Under the pieces are notes generated by a model, which worked only from the letters and a program-made list of their open reading frames with translations, was not told the origin of the DNA and did not search any database. From positions 1 through 12,111 of the forward strand of contig USJB01000014.1 of NCBI GenBank assembly GCA_900554905.1: DNA of 12,111 nt, written 5' to 3'. Every line of letters begins with the position of its first letter. Position 1 is the first letter of the stretch. Origin of the DNA: an uncultured Collinsella sp. (GTDB taxonomy: Bacteria; Actinomycetota; Coriobacteriia; Coriobacteriales; Coriobacteriaceae). The position numbers and the translations under genes were made by a program. Positions 6,640 through 12,111 of the stretch are shown in pieces.

Positions 6640-9600
6640 ATGCTGGAGCTCAAAGGTATTTGCAAAAGGTACGTTACGCAGTCGTTTACGCAGGTGGCGC
6701 TCGACAGCGTAAGCCTGGCTTTTCGCGATAACGAGTTCGTGGCCATTCTGGGTCCCTCGGGCTCGGGTAAAACCACGATGCTCAACGTTATCGGTGGGCT
6801 TGATCATTTCGATTCCGGCGACCTGCTCATCGACGGCATCTCGACCAAGGACTTTCACGATCGCGATTGGGATGCCTACCGCAACAACCGCATCGGCTTT
6901 GTGTTCCAAAGCTATAACCTCATTCCGCATCAGACCATTTTGGAAAACGTGGAGCTGGCGCTCACGCTCACGGGCGTGGGACATGCCGAGCGCCGCCAGC
7001 GTGCGCGCGAGGCGTTGGAGAAAGTCGGCTTGGGCGAGCACGTTAACAAGCGCCCGAGCCAGCTTTCGGGCGGGCAGATGCAGCGCGTGGCCATCGCCCG
7101 CGCCCTGATAAATGATCCTGAGATCGTTCTTGCCGACGAGCCGACCGGCGCTTTGGATTCAACGACATCCGTACAGGTCATGGACCTGCTCAAGGACGTG
7201 GCGCGCGACCGCCTGGTCATCATGGTCACGCACAATCCCGAGCTGGCGTACCAGTACGCCACGCGCATCGTTAACCTGGCGGACGGCAAGATCACCGACG
7301 ATTCCGATCCCTTCGATGCTGCCAAGGCCGCGCGCCGCGAAGCCAAGCCTACGCGCAAAACCTCGATGAGCTTTGTGACGGCGCTGGGGCTTTCTGCTCG
7401 AAACCTCATGACCAAGAAAGGCCGTACGGCCATGACTGCCTTTGCGGGCTCGATTGGCATTATCGGTATCGCGGCGATTCTGGCGCTGTCCAACGGCGTA
7501 AACGGCTACATCAAAAAGGTCGAGGAGGATACGCTCTCGAGCTACCCGCTCACCATCTCCAAGCAGGATTACGACCTGTCGTCCATGATGGGCGGACAGG
7601 GGGCCACGGATGATGAGGCGTCCAACGGCGGGGATTTGTCCGACGGTACCGGTGGCAAAGCTAAGGGAACCGATAAGATTCCCGTGGTCACGGCCGTAAA
7701 GGATATGTTTGCGAGCGTTAAGTCCAATGACATGACGAGCTTTAAGGCATGGCTCGATGCCGGTGGCGACGGCATCGATAAAGAAGTCAACGCCATTCAG
7801 TACGGCTACGGTGTATCGCCGGTTGTCTATCGTGCCGGCAAGGGCGATGAGAAGCCTGTCCGGCTGGTGCCCAACGCCATGACCGAGGCCATGAGCGGAG
7901 GCGCAAGTTCGGCGGCAACGGTGAGCATGGAATCCATGGGAACCTCGGTCTTTAACGAGATGATCGACGACCAGAGTCTGCTCGACAGCCAGTACGATGT
8001 CGTCGCCGGTCATTGGCCCACGTCTGCCAACGAAGCCGTGATGGTGCTTTCGAGCCGCGGTACGGTGGGCGACTACACGCTCTACAGCATCGGTGCGCTG
8101 GATATCGATGAGCTCAACGACCTGGTTAACAGTGCTATGACGGCCGACGGTGGGGTCGAAACGCCCGAGACCGGTACCGACTTTACCTACGACGATGCGC
8201 TGTCTACCACGTTTAAGGTGCTGTCGCCGGCTGATGCGTATCGCAAAAACGAAGAGACCGGCATATGGACCGACATGTCTGGTGATGCCGACTTTATGGC
8301 CGCCAAGGTTGCCGACGGTATCGACGTGCACATTGTGGGCGTGGTGCGACCCAACGAGACCGCCAACGCGAGCGCGTTGTCCCCGGGCATTGCCTACACG
8401 CATGCGCTGACTCGCCAGCTTATGGAGCGCGCCGCCGATTCGCAGATTGTGCAGGAGCAGCTTGCTCACCCCGAGATGGATGTCTTTACGGGCAAAACCT
8501 TCGACGAACTGCAAGGCGAGGCCAAACAAGGCGTGGATCTGAGCAGCATGTTCAGCGTGGACGAGGCGGCGCTCAAGAGCGCGTTCTCGTTTGATGCGTC
8601 TGCACTCTCGGGTGCGGCCGGCGGTATGGACCTTTCTGGCATCGATCTGTCGGGGCTGGACATTGACCTTTCGGGCGTTGGCAAGGACATCGACTTCAGC
8701 GACATCATGGCAAAAGCGCCAACCCCAGATTTCTCGGGTATCTTTGACGGTCTGGAACTCACGCCCGAGCAAATGCAGCAGGTGGGAACGCTTGCCAACC
8801 AGCTGTTTGAGGGCTTTTTGCAGTCTGATCAGTTTAAGGCGCTGACACCCGATGATCTTAAGGACGCGTCAAAGCTCTCTGCCGCATTCTCGACGTATCT
8901 TGAGAATGATGACACAGCTCAGCAAATCCTGGCCCAGCTCAAAGCGCTCGGCGGCGATGCCCTGGCCGAGCGTCTGCAGCAGGTGATGAGCGACTATGTG
9001 CAAAAGCAGCTGGCTCCGTATCTGCAGCAGGCTATGGATCAGGTGATGAAGGCAATCAGCGAGCAGATAGCGTCGACGGTATCATCCCAGCTCAAGGCGG
9101 GCGCGGCAGGGCTTATGGACCAGATGGCGACGCAGATGTCTTCGAGTTTTGCCAACCTGGCGAGCGCCATGCACGTGGATGCGAGCGCCTTTGCTCGTGC
9201 CATCCATTTCAACATGGACGCCGAGGACCTGAGTTCGCTCATGATGAGCTATGCCAAGGCTTCGAAGCTCACCTACGACAACAATCTGACCACGTTGGGC
9301 TATGCGGATGAGGCAGACCCCATCTCGGTTAAGATTTTCCCGCGCGACTTTGAGGCCAAGGAGCGCGTACTCGATCACATCGATGCGTACAACAAGCAGG
9401 TCAAAGCTGCTGGCCACGATGATCGGGCAATTTCGTACACAGACTACATGGGCATCATCATGGGTTCGGTGACCGACATCGTGAACACCATCAGCTTGGT
9501 GCTCATCGCGTTTGTGAGCATCAGTCTGGTCGTGAGCTCCATTATGATCGGCATCATCACCTACATCAGCGTGCTGGAGCGCAAAAAGGAGATTGGCATC

Positions 9601-9891
9601 CTGCGTGCGATCGGCGCGTCGAAGCGTAACGTGGCCAACGTATTCAATGCCGAGACCTTTATCGAGGGCCTCATCGCCGGCGTCTTTGCCATTGTCGTCG
9701 TGGTGCTCGTGAGCTTTCCGGTTAATACCTGGGCGCTTGCTGCCAAACAGGTGCCCAATCTGATGAGCCTGCCCGTGCAGGATGCGCTGGTGCTCATTGC
9801 AATTTCGGTGTTACTGACGGTCGTTGCCGGCCTGCTGCCTGCCCGCAGCGCATCCAAGAAGGACCCCGTCGAAGCCCTGCGCTCCGAATAA
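6640..9891 (+). CDS. MacB-type fused ABC transporter ATPase-permease
   Basis: This 1083-residue protein fuses an ATPase to an FtsX/MacB-type permease. The ATPase (about 1-225) shows Walker A GPSGSGKTT (38-46), Q-loop Gln90, signature LSGGQ (142-146), Walker B VLADEP with Glu167, and switch His198. One membrane helix follows near 265-285. A very long extracytoplasmic region (about 290-940) is next, then three helices near 945-975, 1006-1030 and 1047-1068. The permease signatures ERKKEIGILRAIGAS and the ending KKDPVEALRSE are typical of MacB/LolE-type proteins, which drive extrusion or mechanotransmission rather than import. I chose ATG 6640 with AGGAGAGG (6623-6630) upstream. A GTG at 6613 is less likely. 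The external domain contains a DLSG-type repeat (about 656-686) and Gln/Met-rich helices, and its substrate is unknown. No separate permease or accessory gene lies beside it. Confidence 0.92.
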   Translation: MLELKGICKRYVTQSFTQVALDSVSLAFRDNEFVAILGPSGSGKTTMLNVIGGLDHFDSGDLLIDGISTKDFHDRDWDAYRNNRIGFVFQSYNLIPHQTILENVELALTLTGVGHAERRQRAREALEKVGLGEHVNKRPSQLSGGQMQRVAIARALINDPEIVLADEPTGALDSTTSVQVMDLLKDVARDRLVIMVTHNPELAYQYATRIVNLADGKITDDSDPFDAAKAARREAKPTRKTSMSFVTALGLSARNLMTKKGRTAMTAFAGSIGIIGIAAILALSNGVNGYIKKVEEDTLSSYPLTISKQDYDLSSMMGGQGATDDEASNGGDLSDGTGGKAKGTDKIPVVTAVKDMFASVKSNDMTSFKAWLDAGGDGIDKEVNAIQYGYGVSPVVYRAGKGDEKPVRLVPNAMTEAMSGGASSAATVSMESMGTSVFNEMIDDQSLLDSQYDVVAGHWPTSANEAVMVLSSRGTVGDYTLYSIGALDIDELNDLVNSAMTADGGVETPETGTDFTYDDALSTTFKVLSPADAYRKNEETGIWTDMSGDADFMAAKVADGIDVHIVGVVRPNETANASALSPGIAYTHALTRQLMERAADSQIVQEQLAHPEMDVFTGKTFDELQGEAKQGVDLSSMFSVDEAALKSAFSFDASALSGAAGGMDLSGIDLSGLDIDLSGVGKDIDFSDIMAKAPTPDFSGIFDGLELTPEQMQQVGTLANQLFEGFLQSDQFKALTPDDLKDASKLSAAFSTYLENDDTAQQILAQLKALGGDALAERLQQVMSDYVQKQLAPYLQQAMDQVMKAISEQIASTVSSQLKAGAAGLMDQMATQMSSSFANLASAMHVDASAFARAIHFNMDAEDLSSLMMSYAKASKLTYDNNLTTLGYADEADPISVKIFPRDFEAKERVLDHIDAYNKQVKAAGHDDRAISYTDYMGIIMGSVTDIVNTISLVLIAFVSISLVVSSIMIGIITYISVLERKKEIGILRAIGASKRNVANVFNAETFIEGLIAGVFAIVVVVLVSFPVNTWALAAKQVPNLMSLPVQDALVLIAISVLLTVVAGLLPARSASKKDPVEALRSE

Positions 9892-9894
9892 TGC

Positions 9895-9917
9895 GACAAA
9901 GGGATAGTCCCTTTGTC
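9895..9917. repeat. Palindrome between the ABC and dihydrouridine synthase genes
   Basis: GACAAAGGGA (9895-9904) and TCCCTTTGTC (9908-9917) are perfect reverse complements around a TAG loop, three bases after the ABC stop. No T-run follows on the plus strand, so it is a poor intrinsic terminator. It may be a dispersed intergenic palindrome or an RNA-stabilising hairpin. Confidence 0.6.
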
Positions 9918-9944
9918 ACGTTCGTTGATATGAGAGAAGAGTAG

Positions 9945-10898
9945 ATGATTCTATCGTTGGCCCCCATGGAGGGGATTACCGGGCATGTGTTCCGTCGCGT
10001 GCATGCGGAGTGCTTTGGCGCGCTCGATTGTTATTACACGCCGTTTTTGCCGCCGCCGCGGGTGGGAAACCGCTTTGGCGGCAAGGCGTTTAAGGAGATC
10101 GATCCTGCCAATAACCAGGGGCTCAACGTAGTGCCTCAGCTGATGTCCAAGAACGCGGACGAGTTTGTGTGGGCGGCGCAGGTGCTCGCCGACATGGGCT
10201 ATCGCGAGGTCAATCTCAACTTGGGTTGCCCCTCGGGGACGGTTGTTGCCAAGGGCAAAGGATCGGGCTTTTTGCGCAACTTGGACGAGCTTGAGGTGTT
10301 CTTGAGTGACGTGTGTGAGCGCTCTCCGCTGCCGGTATCGGTCAAAACCAGGTTGGGGTTGGAGAGCGACGACGAATACGAGCGCGTACTCGATCTATAT
10401 TGCCGCATGCCGCTGGCAGAGCTGATCGTGCATCCGTGCGTGCAGAAGGACCGTTATGCGGGCTCGCCGCGCAAAGAGTTTTATGGCGAGACGCTGGAAC
10501 GTGCGCCGTTTCCGGTGGCATACAACGGCGATATTTTTGATCTCGAGGACATGGATGCGCTGGTGGAGGCCTATCCCGGCACGCGCCATGTGATGCTGGG
10601 GCGCGGCCTGCTCGCGAACCCCGCTCTGGCCCGTATGGTCAACGGCGGCCCTGCTGCCACGACAGCCGAGCTGCAGCGTTTCCATGACACGCTGTTTGCT
10701 GCCTATGCAGAAGAGATTGGCGGCAATGCAGTCTTTCGCATGAAGGAGTGGTGGTTCTACGCCAAGTGCGCTTTCGCCGACCCCACTACCGTCCACAAGA
10801 TCGTACGCAAGACCAAAAAGGTCGACGAATATCGCGCTGCCGTCGAGCGCGTCTTTCGTGAACAGCCGCTTGCACCCACAGCTCGCTTCCACGGCTAA
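9945..10898 (+). CDS. tRNA-dihydrouridine synthase family protein
   Basis: This 317-residue FMN enzyme reduces uridine to dihydrouridine in the tRNA D-loop or neighbouring positions, using NAD(P)H. The fold is a TIM barrel. The N-terminal LAPMEGITGHVFRR holds an FMN-binding loop. VNLNLGCPSG contains the catalytic Cys95. SVKTRLG gives Lys134, and VHPC holds His163. YNGDI (193-197) and MLGRGLLANP (217-226) bind the FMN phosphate. VHPC differs from the VHGR form common in DusB. The C-terminal helical part recognises tRNA in the family. AGAGAAGAG (9933-9941) precedes the ATG at 9945. The gene is probably independent of the ABC transporter, from which a palindrome separates it. Which tRNA position it modifies cannot be told from sequence alone. 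Confidence 0.93.
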   Translation: MILSLAPMEGITGHVFRRVHAECFGALDCYYTPFLPPPRVGNRFGGKAFKEIDPANNQGLNVVPQLMSKNADEFVWAAQVLADMGYREVNLNLGCPSGTVVAKGKGSGFLRNLDELEVFLSDVCERSPLPVSVKTRLGLESDDEYERVLDLYCRMPLAELIVHPCVQKDRYAGSPRKEFYGETLERAPFPVAYNGDIFDLEDMDALVEAYPGTRHVMLGRGLLANPALARMVNGGPAATTAELQRFHDTLFAAYAEEIGGNAVFRMKEWWFYAKCAFADPTTVHKIVRKTKKVDEYRAAVERVFREQPLAPTARFHG

Positions 10899-10899
10899 C

Positions 10900-10955
10900 T
10901 AGTCATCGGGGGCGTTCTTTAACGACTGGTCATTTAAGGACGTCCCCAACGACTA
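10900..10955. repeat. Long imperfect palindrome after the dihydrouridine synthase gene
   Basis: The arms 10900-10926 and 10929-10955 are reverse complements over 27 bases with six mismatches and a two-base centre. The outer TAGTC, GGGG and CGT blocks match. It begins two bases after the stop of the upstream gene. A related element lies at 11625-11705. No long T-run follows, so a REP-like repeat fits better than a terminator. Confidence 0.6.
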
Positions 10956-10959
10956 TGTA

Positions 10960-11029
10960 GCAAAAAGCTGTACACCAGCATCCAAAGATGTCGAAAAATG
11001 TCGACTTTGGATGCTGGTGTACATGTTTG
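10960..11029. repeat. Dispersed hairpin repeat, copy 1 (minus-strand terminator-like)
   Basis: TGTACACCAGCATCCAAAG (10969-10987) is a perfect 19-bp inverted repeat of 11005-11023. An inner GTCGA/TCGAC pair extends the stem after a short bulge. Read on the minus strand the stem is followed by GCTTTTTGC, so it could terminate the antitoxin-like gene, whose stop lies 27 bases upstream. A second copy at 12043-12111 is nearly identical. It differs by one inserted G (10967) and one A/G change (10974 against 12056). Confidence 0.85.
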
Positions 11030-11049
11030 GGTCCGACGGGGGAGCGGGC

Positions 11050-11316
11050 CTAGGCAATCAGTGCATCAAGTGTAATGAGCTCTCTGAGCCGCTCCGTGCA
11101 TGTTTGCCCATGGCGTTTGGCTTTTTCGTCAAACGCCTCAAGAATCGATTCGCCCACACGTGCTGATATAACGACGCTCGGCTCATCGGAGATTGGTGGC
11201 CTTCCCAACTTGATGGTGCGACCTTTCGGCCACTCATCTTTTTCGTATGCCTCCGCGGCCTTTTCCAACTCTCCGGGGGCAAATCCGATTATCTTTTCGA
11301 GTTGCTTAGCGTCCAT
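11050..11316 (-). CDS. Ribbon-helix-helix antitoxin-like protein, no toxin partner
   Basis: This 88-residue small DNA-binding protein starts at ATG 11316 with AGGAGG (11321-11326) 4 bases upstream. A longer frame back to 11391 overlaps the promoter and is rejected. The N-terminal half is helical and charged (AKQLEKIIGFAPGELEKAAE), followed by a basic link with GRPPISDEP. The C-terminal half (VVISARVGESILEAFDEKAK followed by RHGQTCTERLRELI) has the strand-helix-helix pattern of MetJ/Arc/CopG proteins. Antitoxins with this layout occur in Actinobacteria beside small toxins. No toxin ORF is present on either side here. It may be a solitary regulator, an antitoxin remnant, or a protective antidote. 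The family call rests on pattern only. Confidence 0.65.
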   Translation of the reverse strand: MDAKQLEKIIGFAPGELEKAAEAYEKDEWPKGRTIKLGRPPISDEPSVVISARVGESILEAFDEKAKRHGQTCTERLRELITLDALIA

Positions 11317-11370
11317 AGCGCCTCCTATCGATCGGCATAATGTCGAGCACAGGTCAACGGATACTCTTTT

Positions 11371-11399
11371 TGTATACAGTTTTGTAGACAAAAATACAA
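11371..11399 (-). promoter_or_regulatory. Promoter and possible operator of the antitoxin-like gene
   Basis: On the minus strand TTGTAT (11399-11394), a 17-base spacer and TATACA (11376-11371) form a promoter 55 bases upstream of the start. TTTGTAT and ATACAAA form an inverted pair spanning it, and TTTTGTATACA and TTTTGTAGACA repeat directly on the plus strand. Such repeats over a promoter fit autorepression by a ribbon-helix-helix protein. Confidence 0.5.
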
Positions 11400-11592
11400 A
11401 CAGTTTATCAGGCTAATTAGCTTGTTTTGACCCGCGTGTTCGATAGGAAATGAGCATTGACGGCTTCGATACTCCTTTGCTTTTCAGCCTGGAATTTGGA
11501 TGCTCATTGAACTTCCGGAGGGGAGCGCTTTATTAAGCTATCGAGATTCTGGGCAGGAGCTCTCACTGGTCTTCGATAATGGGACCAGCTTA
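11400..11592. other. Intergenic stretch without a supported gene
   Basis: The sequence is AT-richer than the coding regions to the left. It contains the 10-bp palindrome GCTAATTAGC at 11412-11421. A 41-residue frame begins at ATG 11500 without a good ribosome-binding site. I see no gene. Confidence 0.4.
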
Positions 11593-11617
11593 ATTCGCGA
11601 CACAGTGTGTCGCGAAT
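11593..11617. repeat. Perfect 25-base palindrome
   Basis: ATTCGCGACACA (11593-11604) and TGTGTCGCGAAT (11606-11617) are exact reverse complements around one central G. It may be a protein-binding site or part of the dispersed repeat cluster that follows. No T-run follows. Confidence 0.65.
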
Positions 11618-11624
11618 GGGAGTA

Positions 11625-11705
11625 GTCGTTAGGTGTCCTTCAATGGCTAGTCATACAAGAACGTCCAAGTGCCGGATTTTGTCATTTAGTGTCGTTCTTA
11701 GCGAC
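11625..11705. repeat. REP-like element related to the 10900-10955 palindrome
   Basis: The ends GTCGTTAGG (11625-11633) and CTTAGCGAC (11697-11705) can pair with two G-U wobbles. Internal blocks GTCATTTA and the terminal CGACTA match the palindrome at 10929-10955 in order, and CTAGTCAT with AACGTCC near 11647-11666 again resembles it. It appears to be a degraded or rearranged member of the same repeat family. Confidence 0.45.
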
Positions 11706-11719
11706 TATTCTGGAGGGTC

Positions 11720-11749
11720 GTGGTCAAAAAAGGGCAAATATGAGTACTG
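11720..11749. repeat. Inverted repeat, left copy (30 bp)
   Basis: These 30 bases, from GTGGTCAAAAAAGG to the right end AATATGAGTACTG, are an exact reverse complement of 11920-11949. Similarity continues outward for about ten bases with mismatches. Both copies encode WSKKGKYEYC when read inward, which probably reflects the repeat, not a protein. Confidence 0.8.
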
Positions 11750-11783
11750 TTGCCATTATGGTTGCATTTATTTTGCTATAAAT

Positions 11784-11829
11784 AGTAGCTCCTGATGAGA
11801 TTTGTTCCCATTAGGAGCTACTTTTATTA
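11784..11829. terminator. Stem-loop terminator between the inverted repeats
   Basis: AGTAGCTCCTGATG (11784-11797) pairs with CATTAGGAGCTACT (11809-11822), 14 bp including one G-U, around an 11-base loop, followed by TTTTATT on the plus strand. On the minus strand the tail is ACTATTTATAG, weaker. No gene lies immediately upstream, so it may end a non-coding transcript. Confidence 0.7.
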
Positions 11830-11919
11830 AACATATGAGGAGAAATAGCGTCGTCTACGGACGTATGGAACGTTGAATAGTTCCTGAAGTGATCAAAATC
11901 GCTGCTACTAAACAGGTAG

Positions 11920-11949
11920 CAGTACTCATATTTGCCCTTTTTTGACCAC
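11920..11949. repeat. Inverted repeat, right copy (30 bp)
   Basis: This is the exact reverse complement of 11720-11749. The 170 bases between the copies hold the stem-loop at 11784-11829. Just outside, at 11953-11975, another hairpin forms (CCTCT and GGAAA paired with TTTCC and AGAGG, with one bulged C). Confidence 0.8.
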
Positions 11950-12042
11950 AGCCCTCTCGGAAACCTTTCCAGAGGCGTCAAACAGCCATAATCCAAAGGT
12001 CGCCTCAAACAATTAGCCGGTTAAGAGCGTCCATGACTACCC

Positions 12043-12111
12043 GCAAAAACTGTACGCCAGCATCCAAAGATGTCGAAAAATGTCGACTTTGGATGCTGGT
12101 GTACATGTTTG
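12043..12111. repeat. Dispersed hairpin repeat, copy 2 (cut by the window end)
   Basis: This is a second copy of the 10960-11029 repeat in the same orientation. The arms 12051-12069 and 12087-12105 pair over 19 bp with one G-U in place of A-T. On the minus strand the stem is followed by AGTTTTTGCG, so it is terminator-like for a minus-strand gene right of the window. Confidence 0.85.

Noticed and set aside
7159..8772. 537-residue open frame on the minus strand opposite the ABC gene
   Set aside because: It lies wholly antisense to a well-supported ABC protein. Its composition is rich in Arg, His and Val with no recognisable domain, as expected from the antisense of GC-rich coding sequence.
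11500..11625. 41-residue frame MLIELPEGSALLSYRDSGQE and onward
   Set aside because: The composition looks somewhat coding-like, but there is no ribosome-binding site, its 3' end runs through the 25-base palindrome, and it matches nothing I recognise.
11811..12008. Minus-strand frame containing WSKKGKYEYC
   Set aside because: It starts at TTG with no ribosome-binding site. The shared peptide with 11720-11749 is explained by the inverted DNA repeat.
10960..12111. CRISPR array
   Set aside because: Only two copies of the repeat occur, about 1 kb apart, with no regular spacers and no cas genes.

Overview
The window looks like a chromosomal segment of a gut Coriobacteriia member, most likely Collinsella or a close relative. 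This is inferred from the GC-rich coding sequence, the gene content (a TPR-like LuxR regulator, a CD1871A/NapH-like/TlpA redox cluster, a large fused MacB-type ABC protein) and the many short palindromic repeats. No rRNA, tRNA, CRISPR array, transposase or phage gene was found.

Layout. (1) 1-1027: a strong promoter-like sequence drives a small XRE-type HTH regulator broken by a small deletion, followed at once by an intact four-helix membrane protein. (2) 1028-1366: no convincing gene, only a terminator-like hairpin and a possible surface-protein remnant. (3) 1367-4261, minus strand: an OmpR-type response regulator and its histidine kinase overlap by four bases, followed by a LuxR-type regulator with a helical N-terminal region. 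(4) 4353-6387, plus strand, divergent from the two-component genes: a 48-residue CXXC membrane peptide (CD1871A family), a NapH-like polyferredoxin membrane protein, and a TlpA/thioredoxin lipoprotein frameshifted in its middle. A strong terminator at 6466-6493 ends this operon. (5) 6640-9891: a 1083-residue fused ATPase-permease of the MacB type with a very long extracytoplasmic region. (6) 9945-10898: a tRNA-dihydrouridine synthase family protein. (7) 10899-12111: an AT-richer intergenic mosaic. It holds an orphan ribbon-helix-helix antitoxin-like gene on the minus strand, two near-identical hairpin repeats about 1.08 kb apart, a perfect 30-bp inverted repeat pair, and several other palindromes.

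How the genes may work together. The redox operon is the most coherent system. A membrane iron-sulfur protein could deliver electrons to an extracytoplasmic CXXC peptide and then to a lipid-anchored thioredoxin, possibly under control of the adjacent divergent two-component system, whose kinase carries three cysteines in its first membrane helix. In this strain the thioredoxin gene and the XRE regulator each carry a frameshift, so two local systems appear to be decaying. The antitoxin has no toxin next to it and sits among dispersed repeats.
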